Of a stretch of 64,000 bases of DNA, positions 8,795 to 18,228 are shown one piece after another. The stretch is from Burkholderiales bacterium (lineage in GTDB: Bacteria > Pseudomonadota > Gammaproteobacteria > Burkholderiales > Burkholderiaceae_C): assembly GCA_021732385.1 (NCBI GenBank), contig JAKFVA010000004.1:1-64000 (forward strand). Direction: 5' to 3'. Positions within the stretch are counted from its first letter, which is position 1, and every line of letters begins with the position of its first letter. A program made the translations under genes and the position numbers. The notes below the pieces were generated by a model. The model ran no database searches. It saw only the letters and a program-made list of their open reading frames with translations, and was not told the DNA's origin.

Positions 8795-9349
8795 ATGAAA
8801 ATCGCTCAAGACATCCGCGCCGGTAACGTCATCATGCACGGCAAAGACCCGATGATCGTGCTGCGCACCGAATACAGCCGTGGCGGCCGCAACTCGGCCA
8901 CCGTGCGCATGAAGCTCAAAAGCCTGCTCAGCCAGTTTGGCACCGAGGTCGTGTTCAAGGCCGACGACAAGATGGAGCAAGTGATGCTGGACAAAAAAGA
9001 CTGCACCTACTCCTACTTTGCCGACCCGATGTACGTGTGGATGGACGGCGATTACAACCAGTACGAGGTCGAGTCCGAGAACATGGGCGACGCGCTCAAT
9101 TACCTGGAAGACGGCATGACCGCCGAGGTGGTGTTTTATGAAGGCAAGGCGCTGTCGGTGGAGCTGCCCACCAGCGTGGACCGCGAAATCACCTGGACCG
9201 AGCCCGCCGTCAAAGGCGACACCTCGGGCAAGGTGCTCAAGCCCGCAAAAATAGCCACCGGCTTTGAAATTGGCGTGCCAATTTTTGTGGCGCAGGGCGA
9301 CAAGGTCGAGATTGACACCCGCACTGGCGAATACAGAAAACGCGTTTGA
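8795..9349 (+). CDS. efp: Elongation factor P (Arg32 type)
   Basis: A 184-residue EF-P with the three OB/KOW-like domains and the carboxyl-terminal signature [18 protein letters not shown] relieves ribosome stalling at polyproline stretches. The tip of domain I reads [10 protein letters not shown], placing arginine at residue 32. In the EarP branch this arginine is rhamnosylated; lysine-type EF-Ps use EpmABC instead. The neighbour earP supplies the modifying enzyme. A strong terminator lies 50 bases after the stop. Confidence 0.98.
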   Translation: MKIAQDIRAGNVIMHGKDPMIVLRTEYSRGGRNSATVRMKLKSLLSQFGTEVVFKADDKMEQVMLDKKDCTYSYFADPMYVWMDGDYNQYEVESENMGDALNYLEDGMTAEVVFYEGKALSVELPTSVDREITWTEPAVKGDTSGKVLKPAKIATGFEIGVPIFVAQGDKVEIDTRTGEYRKRV

Positions 9350-9398
9350 CCCGCCGCGCAGCCGCAAGCGCTTTTGCGTCGGTTGCCCGCATCTGCCC

Positions 9399-9423
9399 AA
9401 AGGCGCCCAACGGCGCCTTTTTT
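9399..9423 (+). terminator. Intrinsic terminator after efp
   Basis: AAAGGCGCC at 9399-9407 pairs perfectly with GGCGCCTTT at 9412-9420 around a CAAC loop, followed by T residues to 9423. It closes the earP-efp transcription unit. Confidence 0.88.
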
Positions 9424-9455
9424 CTTGCCTGCCGCCAGCCGCCTAAGATCGGCCC

Positions 9456-10379
9456 ATGGCCTTTGACTTTGCCCACATCAGCGTGCCTTTTCGCATGCAG
9501 CCTGGCTTGCAGCGCATTACGGCCGCGCAGGCGCAGCTCACGCCGCTGCGAAGCGGCAGCGCCTTGCATGCCGAGAAATTGCAGGTCTGCCAGGCGGGCC
9601 AAGCCATCTTCAGCGTGCCGGGGTTTGACGCCAGCGCCGCCCTACAAACTGCCACGCGCAGCCTGCCCTTGCAAGTGCGCGCCTTCCTGCCCGATGTCCC
9701 ATCCGCATTGGATTTAGCGCTGGCGGCAGAGGAAGACCTGTGCGTGATCGACGGCCCCAGTGGGCACCTGGTGTGGCTGTGCGTTTGCACACCCTCTCAT
9801 TGGAATCCGGCCACCAAAATTGGCCACGACTTTGCCGCCATCCACGCCCCAGTGGCCGACAGCGCCGCCCTGCTGGCCGCTGCCCCGCCGCTGCTGGCGC
9901 GTATTACCCAGGGTCCGGCCGCGCAGCGCTACTGGCGTCGGCAGGCGTGGACTATCTCGCCCTCCCCGCGCTACGACCAGCACCCGCTGCGCCAGCCACG
10001 CGCGCCATGGCCCACCCAGACCACCCGACCCGCTTCACCCGCTGCCACCAGCAACAGTGCCCATCACTTTGCCAGCCAGTGCTGGCTGCGCTGGGAATGC
10101 CAGACACTGCAACCGGTGCTGCACCCGGACTGCAGCACCAGCACGCAAACCCTGTTCAGCATTCGCGTGGGTTTGCTACCTTTGACGCAGGCCGTGCAGC
10201 AGCCCTGGCAGGCCAAGCGTCTGGCGGATTCGCTGGCCTCCATGAGCGATGCCGTGCTGACCTACAAAAATCTGCTTCCCGCCCGCGCAGCGCTGTTGGC
10301 CTGGTGCGCCACTTTGGCTAGATTAAACAACCCGGAAAACACTGTAAAGCACTACAAAATTGATAGTAAAAAACCATAG
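9456..10379 (+). CDS. DUF3445 protein, haem-dependent oxidative N-demethylase-like
   Basis: A 307-residue protein resembling the DUF3445 family, whose studied members are subunits of haem-dependent oxidative N-demethylases. Recognisable blocks are the MQPGLQRI start region, DLCVIDGPSGHLVWLCVC, the segment WNPATKIGHDFAAIHAPV, and near the carboxyl end FSIRVGLLPL and AVLTYKNLL. The middle (about residues 165-205) is a proline-rich low-complexity stretch. The last eleven codons (VKHYKIDSKKP) and the stop lie inside the arm of a dispersed repeat, so the native carboxyl end may have been replaced. No partner subunits are adjacent; substrate unknown. Confidence 0.72.
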   Translation: MAFDFAHISVPFRMQPGLQRITAAQAQLTPLRSGSALHAEKLQVCQAGQAIFSVPGFDASAALQTATRSLPLQVRAFLPDVPSALDLALAAEEDLCVIDGPSGHLVWLCVCTPSHWNPATKIGHDFAAIHAPVADSAALLAAAPPLLARITQGPAAQRYWRRQAWTISPSPRYDQHPLRQPRAPWPTQTTRPASPAATSNSAHHFASQCWLRWECQTLQPVLHPDCSTSTQTLFSIRVGLLPLTQAVQQPWQAKRLADSLASMSDAVLTYKNLLPARAALLAWCATLARLNNPENTVKHYKIDSKKP

Positions 10380-10602
10380 CATTACCCGCAAACCAGCAAA
10401 GCGTTTAAAGCAGTTTTCTCATCTGAAAAATGCCCATTTTTTCTAAAATTTGGCTGGCCAGCACGCTTTTGCGCCCCCAAACACCCTAGTTAGCCGATTT
10501 TTTTGGTTTTTAGCCAGATTTCAAGTACCAAATATCGCGTAAGGCCAGTAGTTATGTGCGGGTAGCGCTATAGTTTTTTACTATTGATTCAGTAGCAAAT
10601 TT
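10345..10602. repeat. Dispersed element with inverted arms, copy 1
   Basis: Two related arms point toward each other. Arm A, about 10345-10391, contains GATAGTAAAAAACCATAGCA then TTACCCGCA. Arm B, 10556-10602, is the reverse form containing GTGCGGGTAGCGCTATAG and TTTTTTACTATTGATTC. They enclose about 165 bases of AT-rich, non-coding DNA. The same arm sequence occurs at 37704-37748 and in a second inverted pair at 57346-57600. Arm A includes the stop codon of the DUF3445 gene. No coding capacity is seen between the arms. It resembles a MITE or paired extragenic palindrome; mobility is inferred only. Confidence 0.75.
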
Positions 10603-10652
10603 GCCCCCTCGCTGGCGCTAGGCCGAGACCAGACTCAGCCACAATCAAGCCC

Positions 10653-11519
10653 ATGAAAAGCGACGCCTTAATCAAACAACGCGCCCTGGCTGACGCCTGG
10701 GACACCCTGCAAGCCCACTCCCAGGACGGCAAGCCGCTGGAGCCGCACGCCTACCGCGTGGCCTTTGCCGACCCCGAATTTTTGCTGCGCCGCGAAACTC
10801 GCGGCATCCGCATGCAGCTGGAAATGCTCAAGCCCGACCTGGAACAGCAGGCGCGCGGCATCCAGCAAACTATTGTGGTGTTTGGCAGTGCGCGCTTTTG
10901 CTCACCCGAAGACGCGCAAAAACGGCTCGGCACGGCCCTGCAAAGCGGCGATGCCGCGCTGGCTGCCACCGCGCAAAAAATTCTGAAAAACAGCGTCTAC
11001 TACACCCACGCGCAGCGCTTTGCCACGCTGGTGGCGCTGCACAGCCAGCACCTGGATGTGCAAGACAAGCTGTTTATTTGCACCGGCGGCGGCCCCGGCA
11101 TCATGGAAGCCGCCAACCGCGGCGCGCACGACGTGGGTGTGCAAAGCGTGGGCCTGTCGATTGCACTGCCCTTTGAGAGCAGCGGCAATGCGTTCATCAC
11201 GCCGGAGCTCAGCTTCAAGTTCCACTACTTTGCGCTACGCAAAATGCACTTCATGATGCGGGCGAAGGCGCTGGTCGCCTTTCCCGGCGGCTTTGGCACG
11301 CTCGACGAGCTGTTTGAGGTAATCACCCTGGTGCAGACCGGCAAGTCGCAACCCGTGCCGATCATCCTGTTTGGCACCAACTATTGGAAACGGCTGGTCA
11401 ACTTTGACGTGCTGGTGGAAGAAGGCGCGATTTCAGAGCGCGACTTGCAACTGGTGCACTACGTGGACGAGCCCGAGGCGGCGTGGGAGATCATTCGGGC
11501 GTTTTATTCGCTGGGATAG
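10653..11519 (+). CDS. LOG-family nucleotide phosphoribohydrolase
   Basis: A 288-residue Rossmann-fold protein of the LOG/TIGR00730 family, once called lysine decarboxylase-like. It has both family motifs, GGGPGIMEAANRGA and PGGFGTLDELFE. These enzymes cleave the N-glycosidic bond of nucleoside 5'-monophosphates, releasing the base and ribose 5-phosphate; plant homologues activate cytokinins. It is longer than the roughly 190-residue short LOG proteins because of an amino-terminal helical region of about 70 residues. It stands alone on the plus strand, preceded by a dispersed repeat and facing rmuC. The preferred substrate (AMP, pyrimidine or cytokinin nucleotides) cannot be told. Confidence 0.86.
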   Translation: MKSDALIKQRALADAWDTLQAHSQDGKPLEPHAYRVAFADPEFLLRRETRGIRMQLEMLKPDLEQQARGIQQTIVVFGSARFCSPEDAQKRLGTALQSGDAALAATAQKILKNSVYYTHAQRFATLVALHSQHLDVQDKLFICTGGGPGIMEAANRGAHDVGVQSVGLSIALPFESSGNAFITPELSFKFHYFALRKMHFMMRAKALVAFPGGFGTLDELFEVITLVQTGKSQPVPIILFGTNYWKRLVNFDVLVEEGAISERDLQLVHYVDEPEAAWEIIRAFYSLG

Positions 11520-11635
11520 TCCGTCTGCCCATCTTTCAGTTGCAGCATGCCCCCTCACGCTGTTGCCGCCGCCCGTGATGTTTGAGGAACAACCCAGCCC
11601 GTGGCGAACCATCGAAGCGCCCGATGGCTCGCTGA

Positions 11636-13009
11636 TCAGTCGTCCGCCAGATCACCGGGCAGCAGCGCCTGAGACTGCTCCTGCGGCAGCGCCTCCACCA
11701 CTTTCAAGGCGCGGCGCATCTGGTTGGTGCGGGTCTGGGCTGTGTCGAGCGTGTCGGTGGCTTTGCGCATCTGGTCGCGCACTTTTTCAACCCATTGGCC
11801 GTAGCGTTCAAACTCGGTTTTGACCGCGCCCAACACGTCCCAGACTTGACTGGCCTGCTGCTCCAGCGCCAGGGTTCTGAAGCCCATGTGCAGGCTGTTG
11901 AGCATGGCCAGCAGCGTGGTGGGCCCGGCCAGTGTGACTTTGTGTTTGCGCTGCAAGTCGTCCATCAGGCCGGGACGGCGCAGCACCTCGGCGTACAAAC
12001 TCTCGACTGGCAAAAACAAGATTGCAAAATCGGTGGTGTGGGGCGGCGCCAGGTAGTTGTCGGCAATCGATTTGGCCTCCTGCTTGATGCGCGATTCCAG
12101 CGCCTTGGCGGCCGCTTCAGCGGCGGGGGCATCGGCGCGGTCGTGCGCGTCGAGCAGACGCTCGTAATCGTCGCGGGGGAATTTGGCGTCTATCGGCAGC
12201 CATACCGGCGCGCCGCCGGCGCTGCGGCCGGGAAAGCGCACCGCAAAATCCACCCGCTGGCCGCTGTCCGGTTTGGTTTCGATTTGCTTGCTGTATTGCT
12301 CGTTCGTCAGCACCTGCTCGAGCAACGCTTCGAGCTGCACCTCGCCAAACAGACCCCGGGTTTTAACGTTGGTCAGCACGCGCTGCAAGTCGCCGACACC
12401 CTGGGCCAGGCTTTGCATCTGGCCAAGGCCCTTGTGCACTTGCTCCAGCCGGTCGGCAACCAATTTGAAGCTCTCGCCCAGTCGGGTTTCCAGCGTGGTT
12501 TGCAATTTTTCGTCAACGGTTTTGCGCATTTCATCGAGCTTGGCGGCATTCTGGGCTTGCAGTTGCGCAAGCTGTGTCTCCAGCGTGCCGCGCACCTCCA
12601 TCAGGCGACGGGCATTGGCTTCGCTAAGTGCTTGAAGCTGGGTCGACAAGGTGTCCGACAACGTTTTTTGCAGCAGCGTGAGCTGCTGCGCAAACGCATC
12701 GATCTGCGCGTTTTGCGTGCGCACGGCTTCGGCGCTTTGCTGAACCAGGGTTTGCTGAAAGGTGGCAAAGGTGGCGCCAAGTTCTTGCCGGCCACTGCGC
12801 GCGGACTCGCTGATGTCGCGGCGCACTTCGCGCTCCATGCGCTCCAGCCGCTCGCTGTTGGCGACCTGCGCCAGGCGCAAGCCAGCCAACGCTTCGGCCT
12901 GTTCGCTGGCGTTGCTGCCCGCGCGCGGCCTGAACACCAGCCAGAGCAGCAGCGCCAGGTCGAGCAAACCCAGCGCTGCCAGTGCCGCGAGTTCGACTGA
13001 AAAACTCAT
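11636..13009 (-). CDS. rmuC: DNA recombination protein RmuC
   Basis: A 457-residue RmuC-family protein. It has an amino-terminal membrane anchor (about residues 5-28, LAALAALGLLDLALLLWLVF), a long coiled coil (about 45-190) and the conserved nuclease-like domain with NVKTRGLFGEVQLEALLEQVL, WLPIDAKFPRDDYERL and ILFLPVESLYAEVLRRPGL. The PD-(D/E)XK-like core includes the DAKFP element. RmuC limits inversions at short inverted repeats in Escherichia coli; its biochemistry is not settled. The start overlaps the stop of the upstream hydroxyacid dehydrogenase as ATGA, so the two are coupled. Confidence 0.93.
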   Translation of the reverse strand: MSFSVELAALAALGLLDLALLLWLVFRPRAGSNASEQAEALAGLRLAQVANSERLERMEREVRRDISESARSGRQELGATFATFQQTLVQQSAEAVRTQNAQIDAFAQQLTLLQKTLSDTLSTQLQALSEANARRLMEVRGTLETQLAQLQAQNAAKLDEMRKTVDEKLQTTLETRLGESFKLVADRLEQVHKGLGQMQSLAQGVGDLQRVLTNVKTRGLFGEVQLEALLEQVLTNEQYSKQIETKPDSGQRVDFAVRFPGRSAGGAPVWLPIDAKFPRDDYERLLDAHDRADAPAAEAAAKALESRIKQEAKSIADNYLAPPHTTDFAILFLPVESLYAEVLRRPGLMDDLQRKHKVTLAGPTTLLAMLNSLHMGFRTLALEQQASQVWDVLGAVKTEFERYGQWVEKVRDQMRKATDTLDTAQTRTNQMRRALKVVEALPQEQSQALLPGDLADD

Positions 13010-13989
13010 GCGGCAGCGGGCACCGTATTGACGGACGTTCGGGGCGTTTTCCCGCTGAAAAAGTCCAGCAAATTATCGGCGGCCAGATTGGCCATGGCCA
13101 AGCGCGTGGGCGTGCTGGAGCTGGCGATGTGCGGAGTGAGCACCACGTTGGAGAGCGCCAGCAAATCAGGATGCACCTTGGGCTCGCCTTCAAACACGTC
13201 GAGCCCGGCAGCCGCGATTTGGCCGCTGCGCAAGGCGGTGGCTAGCGCGGCGTCATCGACAATGCCGCCGCGCGCGATGTTGGTCAGCGTGGCGCTGGAT
13301 TTCATTTGTGCCAACTCGGCTGCGCCAATGGTGTGGTGCGCCTGCGCCGAATACGGCAGCACCAGCACCAGGTGGTCGGCGGTTTTCAAAAGCGCTTCTT
13401 TGCTAACGTAGCGGGCCTTGCATTCGGCCTCGGTGGCTGCGTCCAGCCTGGAGCGGTTGTGGTAGATCACTTGCATGCCAAAGCCCAGTGCGCCGCGCCG
13501 TGCAATAGCCTGGCCAATGCGGCCCATGCCCAGAATGCCCAGCGTGCTGCCATGCACATCGCTGCCGGCAAATTGATCAAAGCGCCAGTTTTTCCAGTGA
13601 CCGGCGCGCAAATAATGTTCGCTCTCGGTGATGCGGCGGGCGGTGGCCATCATCAGGGCAAAGCCAAAGTCGGCAGTGGTCTCGGTCAACACGCCGGGGG
13701 TGTTGGTGGCCCAGACACCGCGCGCCGTCATGGCGGGCACGTCAAAGTTGTTGTAGCCCACCGCCATGTTGGCGCAAATTTTTAAATCGGGGCAAGCGGC
13801 CAGCAGTTCGGCGCTGATGCGCTCGCTGCCGGTGGTGAACGCGCCTTGCTTGCCTTGCAATTTGGCGGCCAATTGCACCGGGGTAAAAAGCGTGTCGTCC
13901 TGGTTGGCCTCTACATCAAACTGGCTGGCCAGACGCTGCAAGGTTTCTGGAAACACGGCGCGGCAAACGAGGATTTGGGGTTTGTTCAT
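13006..13989 (-). CDS. D-2-hydroxyacid dehydrogenase (glyoxylate/hydroxypyruvate reductase type)
   Basis: A 327-residue NAD(P)H-dependent oxidoreductase of the D-isomer-specific 2-hydroxyacid dehydrogenase family. The Rossmann motif is TLGILGMGRIGQAIARR. The catalytic triad is visible as Arg in NIARGGIVDD, Glu in GLDVFEGEP and His in VVLTPHIASSS. Length and MAVGYNNFDVPA favour the GhrB / glycerate dehydrogenase branch, which reduces glyoxylate and hydroxypyruvate; 2-ketogluconate reductase is an alternative. It lies 48 bases after the NhaD-like gene and overlaps rmuC by 4 bases. Confidence 0.88.
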   Translation of the reverse strand: MNKPQILVCRAVFPETLQRLASQFDVEANQDDTLFTPVQLAAKLQGKQGAFTTGSERISAELLAACPDLKICANMAVGYNNFDVPAMTARGVWATNTPGVLTETTADFGFALMMATARRITESEHYLRAGHWKNWRFDQFAGSDVHGSTLGILGMGRIGQAIARRGALGFGMQVIYHNRSRLDAATEAECKARYVSKEALLKTADHLVLVLPYSAQAHHTIGAAELAQMKSSATLTNIARGGIVDDAALATALRSGQIAAAGLDVFEGEPKVHPDLLALSNVVLTPHIASSSTPTRLAMANLAADNLLDFFSGKTPRTSVNTVPAAA

Positions 13990-14037
13990 GGCGTAGTTGA
14001 AGGTAGTGCAGTTGATGCGTTGTGCAACAACTGTGGG

Positions 14038-15465
14038 TTAGCGAAACCAGATCAGTGTGACCAGGGCAAACAGTGGTAGCAGCACCAGGCACGACCAGGC
14101 CATGTAGCCAAAAAAGCTGGGCATCTTGACGCCGCGGTCTTCGGCAATGGCTTTGACCATGAGGTTGGGCGCGTTGCCGATATAGCTGTTAGCGCCCATG
14201 AACACCGCACCGGCAGAAATGGCCGCCAGCGTCGGGGCCAACGTAGTCATGAGTTGCGCTGGGTCGCCGCCAGCGGTGTTGAAAAACACCAGGTAAGTGG
14301 GCGCGTTGTCCAGAAACGAGCTGAGCAAGCCAGTGGCCCAAAAATACATGGCTGGATTGGGTGAACCGTCGGGCCGGGTCACCGCTGACACCACCGCCCC
14401 AAACGGGCCGTCAACACCCGCCTTTAGCATGGCAATTACCGGAATGATGGTGAGGAAAATACCGGCAAATAGCTTGGCTACTTCTAGCATTGGTGCCCAA
14501 GAGAACTGGTTGGCCTCATGCACCTCGCGAGCGGTGAGTTTGAGCGAGAGCAACGTGACCACCACCAGCCCGGCATCACGCACCAGGCCGGGCAGACCAA
14601 CTTCGGTGCCCGCCACATTAAACACGACACCCGACTTCCACGCGCCACTCAGCAAGACCAGCCCAATGACCACCGCCAGCAAGGCGAAATTGACCTGGCC
14701 GTCAAAGCCGATGTTGCGCGAATCGGGCGTGGGGTCGATGGGCAAGAGTTCTTCACGGTGGCGGTAATACCACCAGTCGAGGGCGTAAAAAATCGCCAGC
14801 AGGCAAGCCAGCATGAACAGCGTTTCGGGAAAGATGTTTTTGGCTGTCCAGAAAAAATCCACGCCCTTGAGGAAACCCAGGAACAGCGGCGGGTCGCCCA
14901 ACGGCGTGAGCGAGCCACCTATGTTTGAGACGATGAAAATGAAGAACACCACCACATGGGCTTTGTTCTGGCGGTTGTCGTTGGCGCGAATTAATGGCCG
15001 GATCAAGAGCACCGACGCGCCAGTGGTGCCAACAAAGCTGGCTAGCACAGCACCAATCGCCAAAATGCTGGTGTTCAGGCCCGGACTGCCGTGCAAGTTG
15101 CCCCGAATGAAGATGCCGCTCACTACGGTGAACAGCGCCGTGAGCAAAATCACGAACGGGATGTACTCGGCCAGTAGGGCATGCACCAGCCCCACGCCAG
15201 CCGCGGCCACACCAAAAACACTGGCAAACGGCAACAGGAAAGCCAGCGCCCAGAGCGCCGCCACCTTGCCATAGTGGTGGTGCCAAAATTGCGGCGCAAG
15301 CAGGGGAAACAAGGCAATCGACAGCAAGATGCCGGCAAAGGGCACAGCCCACCAGGCGGACAAACGGCTGCCGTCAAAATCGGCAGCAAAGGCGAGCTGC
15401 GGCAGACACAGCAACACGATGCAAGCTAATGAAGCCAGAGGCTTGGAGGAGAAGGCGCGGGTCAT
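14038..15465 (-). CDS. NhaD-like sodium:proton antiporter
   Basis: A 475-residue membrane protein of the ion-transporter superfamily. It has a signal-like first segment ([18 protein letters not shown]) and about twelve further hydrophobic helices. Blocks such as [37 protein letters not shown] and [20 protein letters not shown] are typical of the NhaD-like antiporter group (UIT/ArsB-NhaD). The role would be Na+ or Li+ extrusion in exchange for protons at the inner membrane. The ATG overlaps the pncB stop as ATGA. Transported ion is inferred from family only. Confidence 0.85.
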   Translation of the reverse strand: MTRAFSSKPLASLACIVLLCLPQLAFAADFDGSRLSAWWAVPFAGILLSIALFPLLAPQFWHHHYGKVAALWALAFLLPFASVFGVAAAGVGLVHALLAEYIPFVILLTALFTVVSGIFIRGNLHGSPGLNTSILAIGAVLASFVGTTGASVLLIRPLIRANDNRQNKAHVVVFFIFIVSNIGGSLTPLGDPPLFLGFLKGVDFFWTAKNIFPETLFMLACLLAIFYALDWWYYRHREELLPIDPTPDSRNIGFDGQVNFALLAVVIGLVLLSGAWKSGVVFNVAGTEVGLPGLVRDAGLVVVTLLSLKLTAREVHEANQFSWAPMLEVAKLFAGIFLTIIPVIAMLKAGVDGPFGAVVSAVTRPDGSPNPAMYFWATGLLSSFLDNAPTYLVFFNTAGGDPAQLMTTLAPTLAAISAGAVFMGANSYIGNAPNLMVKAIAEDRGVKMPSFFGYMAWSCLVLLPLFALVTLIWFR

Positions 15466-16751
15466 GAAGAGGTCTCGGTCAAAGTCGGGCTGGGAATTTC
15501 AAATACCTGGCGCAGGTAAGCCACGTATTTCTCATCGTCGCACATGTTTTTGGACGGGGTGTCGCTCAGTTTGGCTACCGGCTGGCCGTTGCAGCGCACC
15601 ATCTTGATGACGATTTGCAGCGGCACATGCGCGGGCGGGTCAGCCATGTCGTTGGTGAGGTTGGTGCCAATGCCAAAGGCCAATTGACAACGGCCCTGAA
15701 AGCGCTGGTACAGCTCGATGGTGCGCGGCACCGTCAGGCCGTCGCTGAAGATGAGCGTTTTGGTAAGCGGGTCAACCCGGTTCTTGCTGTAGTGCGCAAT
15801 GATGCGCTCGCCCCAGGCAAACGGGTCGCCGCTGTCGTGGCGGGCACCGTCAAAGAGTTTGCAGAAGTACATGTCAAAGTCGCGCAGGAAGGCGTTGATG
15901 CCGTAAACGTCGGAGAGCGCAATGCCGAGGTCGCCACGGTACTCACGCGCCCACGATTCAAAGCCAAACACCTGGCTGTCGCGCAGGCGCGGGCCCAGCG
16001 CCTGACACGCCTGCAAATATTCATGCGCCATGGTGCCCAGTGGAATCAGGCCCAGCTTCATGGCAAACAGCACATTGCTGGTGCCGGCAAACTGGGCTGG
16101 CCGTGTGCTGGCATTTTCAGGCGGCAAGTAGGCGGGGCGTACCGTACCCAGCTGCTTGCTCAGCACGCGCAGCACTTCTTCATGCCAGCTGCGCGAGAAA
16201 CGGCGGCGGGTGCCGTAATCAGCGATTTTCAGGTCACTCAAGCCTGGCGCTTGCAACTGGCTGATTTTGTGGTCGAGGCGGCGACGGCCCTCCGGCAAAT
16301 CAGGGGCTTTTAGGGTGTGCCGAAAGTACACCTCATTGACGATAGCAAGCACCGGAATCTCAAACAAAATCGTGTGCAGCCAGGGGCCTTGAATGCGAAT
16401 GTCCAGCTCGCCATTGGGCAGGGCTGAAACGCTGATGTATTTTTCATTCAGTTTGAACAGCGCTAGAAAATCGACGAAATCGCTTTTGATAAAGCGCATG
16501 CTGCGCAGGTAGGCCAGCTCGGCGTCCTGAAATTGCAGGCTGCAAAGCGCGCGTATCTCGGCCAGGATTTCACTGGCGTACTGGCCCAGGGGAATTGGCT
16601 TTTCCGAGGGCTGCCCAGCCTCATTGCGCGTGGCTTGCGCGTTGCGGCATTTGAAGCGGTACTCCACTTGCGCACCAGGAAACTGGTGCAGCACCACCTG
16701 CATCATGGTGAACTTGTACAGGTCGGTGTCAAGCAGGCTGGTGATGATCAT
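15462..16751 (-). CDS. pncB: Nicotinate phosphoribosyltransferase
   Basis: A 429-residue enzyme that makes nicotinate mononucleotide from nicotinate and PRPP with ATP hydrolysis, the entry to NAD salvage. The amino terminus [15 protein letters not shown] is diagnostic. [17 protein letters not shown], the segment [20 protein letters not shown] followed by MAHEY (containing the phosphorylated histidine of the family), and the PRPP/nucleotide region [16 protein letters not shown] are all present. Length is normal. It sits 30 bases after livF and overlaps the antiporter gene, so NAD salvage and the Liv-type transporter may share a transcript; nicotinate as a Liv cargo would be speculation. Confidence 0.97.
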   Translation of the reverse strand: MIITSLLDTDLYKFTMMQVVLHQFPGAQVEYRFKCRNAQATRNEAGQPSEKPIPLGQYASEILAEIRALCSLQFQDAELAYLRSMRFIKSDFVDFLALFKLNEKYISVSALPNGELDIRIQGPWLHTILFEIPVLAIVNEVYFRHTLKAPDLPEGRRRLDHKISQLQAPGLSDLKIADYGTRRRFSRSWHEEVLRVLSKQLGTVRPAYLPPENASTRPAQFAGTSNVLFAMKLGLIPLGTMAHEYLQACQALGPRLRDSQVFGFESWAREYRGDLGIALSDVYGINAFLRDFDMYFCKLFDGARHDSGDPFAWGERIIAHYSKNRVDPLTKTLIFSDGLTVPRTIELYQRFQGRCQLAFGIGTNLTNDMADPPAHVPLQIVIKMVRCNGQPVAKLSDTPSKNMCDDEKYVAYLRQVFEIPSPTLTETSS

Positions 16752-16781
16752 GCCAAATGGTAACCAAAGCCAGTGACCGCA

Positions 16782-17417
16782 TCAGACAGGGATTGCCTTG
16801 ATATGCCCAGCTTGCAGCAGCAGCACGCGGTCGGCCTGTGCGCTGAGCAGCTCGTTTTGCTCGGCCACCAGCATGGCCATGCCGCTGGCGCGCAATTGCA
16901 GCAGCGCGTCGCGAATGGCTTCAACCAGAACCGGCGCAATGCCCTCGCAAGGCTCATCGAGCAGCAGCAGCCGGGGCTGGGTCATTAGGGTGCGGGCAAT
17001 TGCCAGCATTTGCTGCTCGCCACCGCTCATCTGGCTGGCGCGGCGGCCCAGCATGGGTTGCAAGGCAGGAAACAATTGGAGCACTTGCGCCAGCGTGGCA
17101 GTGGCGTTCCCACGCGCCGCAATATGCAGGTTCTCGCGCACGCTGAGGCCGGTAAACAAGCGCCGGTCTTCAGCCACATAGCCCAGGCCAGCCTGGGCGC
17201 GGCGGTGGCTTGGCCAGTTTTCAATTGGCTGGCCCTGGTAGCGCAAAATGCCGCTGGCTTGCGCACCCAGGCCCATGATGGCTTGCAGCAACGTGGATTT
17301 ACCCGCGCCGTTGAGGCCTTGCAGCACCACCAGCTCGCCCTGCCCCACCTGCAGCGACACATCAAACAGCGCCTGCGCCGCGCCATGCCAGGCGCTCAGC
17401 TTGCTGACTTCAAGCAT
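16782..17417 (-). CDS. livF: Branched-chain amino acid-type ABC transporter ATPase LivF
   Basis: A 211-residue ABC ATPase with Walker A GLNGAGKSTLL, signature MSGGEQQMLAIARTLM and Walker B RLLLLDEPCEGI, followed by the switch region LVAEQNELL. The LivF subclass is indicated by pairing with LivG and by GYVAEDRRLFTGLSVRENL. The ATG at 17417 lies 8 bases inside the 3' end of livG, the expected coupled start; upstream ATG-like starts lie deep in livG. It energises uptake together with LivG and the fused permease. Confidence 0.93.
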   Translation of the reverse strand: MLEVSKLSAWHGAAQALFDVSLQVGQGELVVLQGLNGAGKSTLLQAIMGLGAQASGILRYQGQPIENWPSHRRAQAGLGYVAEDRRLFTGLSVRENLHIAARGNATATLAQVLQLFPALQPMLGRRASQMSGGEQQMLAIARTLMTQPRLLLLDEPCEGIAPVLVEAIRDALLQLRASGMAMLVAEQNELLSAQADRVLLLQAGHIKAIPV

Positions 17418-18228
17418 GGTCTGTGGCCTTGACTGGCAGCGCATCCGGGCGGGACTTGAAAGAGCGGCCCAGGTAACGGCTGCGCACCACTTCATTGGCA
17501 GCTACCACTTGCGGGCTGCCCTGCGCCACCAGCACACCGTCCATCAACACCAAAACCCGGTCGGCGATGCCAAAAACCGCGTCCATGTTGTGTTCGGTGT
17601 AGAGCACGGCCAAACCACCAGCGGCCAGCGTACGCACCAGCGCCATCAGTTCGGTGCGCTCGATTGGAGCCAACCCGGCGGCGGGTTCATCCAGCAGCAA
17701 GAGCGCCAACTTGGCCTGTGAAGGCAGCGCAGACCCAGGCGTTGCAGTTTGCAAACCAGCCAGCGCCAACGCCAGCTCCAATCGTTTTTTAGCCCCATAA
17801 GGCAACGTCAGCGCGTCGCGCTGGGCTTGCTCGTGCAGGCCTACGCGCGCCAACAGGTCCAATGCGGCCTCTGCGTGGCTGTCATCAAGCGTGTTCCAGC
17901 CGCGCAAGCCTTGCGGCGCAGTTAGCAGCAATTGCAAGTTTTGCAGTACGGTTAGCGCCTCAAAGGTTTGCGCCACCTGGAAAGTGCGTGCTATGCCCAG
18001 GCGCAAGCGTTGTGCCGGTGTGCGGCCCAGCAGCGCCTGGCCATTCCACGCTACTGTCCCGCTGCTGGCAGCCAACTGCCCCGCAATGCAGGCAAAGCAG
18101 GTGGACTTGCCTGCGCCGTTGGGGCCAATCAGGGCCACGCATTCACCGGGCTGTACAGCAAAGCTTACGCCATCGAGCGCTTTGACACCACCAAAGTGCT
18201 TGACCAGTTGGTTCACTTGCAACGTCAT
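17410..18228 (-). CDS. livG: Branched-chain amino acid-type ABC transporter ATPase LivG
   Basis: A 272-residue ABC ATPase with Walker A LIGPNGAGKSTCF, a signature region varied to LTLPYGAKKRLELALALAG in place of the canonical SGGQ-type motif, Walker B LALLLLDEPAAGL and TEHNMDAVFGIADRVLV. The unusual YGAKKRLE signature is shared by LivG-type proteins (YGxQRRLE). The preferred start is the ATG at 18228, which overlaps the permease stop as ATGA; an ATG at 18246 would add six residues. An insertion (about QTATPGSALPSQAK) precedes Walker B and lengthens the protein. Confidence 0.92.
   Translation of the reverse strand: MTLQVNQLVKHFGGVKALDGVSFAVQPGECVALIGPNGAGKSTCFACIAGQLAASSGTVAWNGQALLGRTPAQRLRLGIARTFQVAQTFEALTVLQNLQLLLTAPQGLRGWNTLDDSHAEAALDLLARVGLHEQAQRDALTLPYGAKKRLELALALAGLQTATPGSALPSQAKLALLLLDEPAAGLAPIERTELMALVRTLAAGGLAVLYTEHNMDAVFGIADRVLVLMDGVLVAQGSPQVVAANEVVRSRYLGRSFKSRPDALPVKATDHA

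Noticed and set aside
11520-11635. Possible short peptide MFEEQPSPW... between the LOG gene and rmuC
   Set aside because: It runs into the antisense of rmuC, has no Shine-Dalgarno and no recognisable features.
11795-13000. 401-codon plus-strand frame opposite rmuC
   Set aside because: It is antisense to the RmuC coiled coil; leucine/glutamine-rich shadow without a family match.
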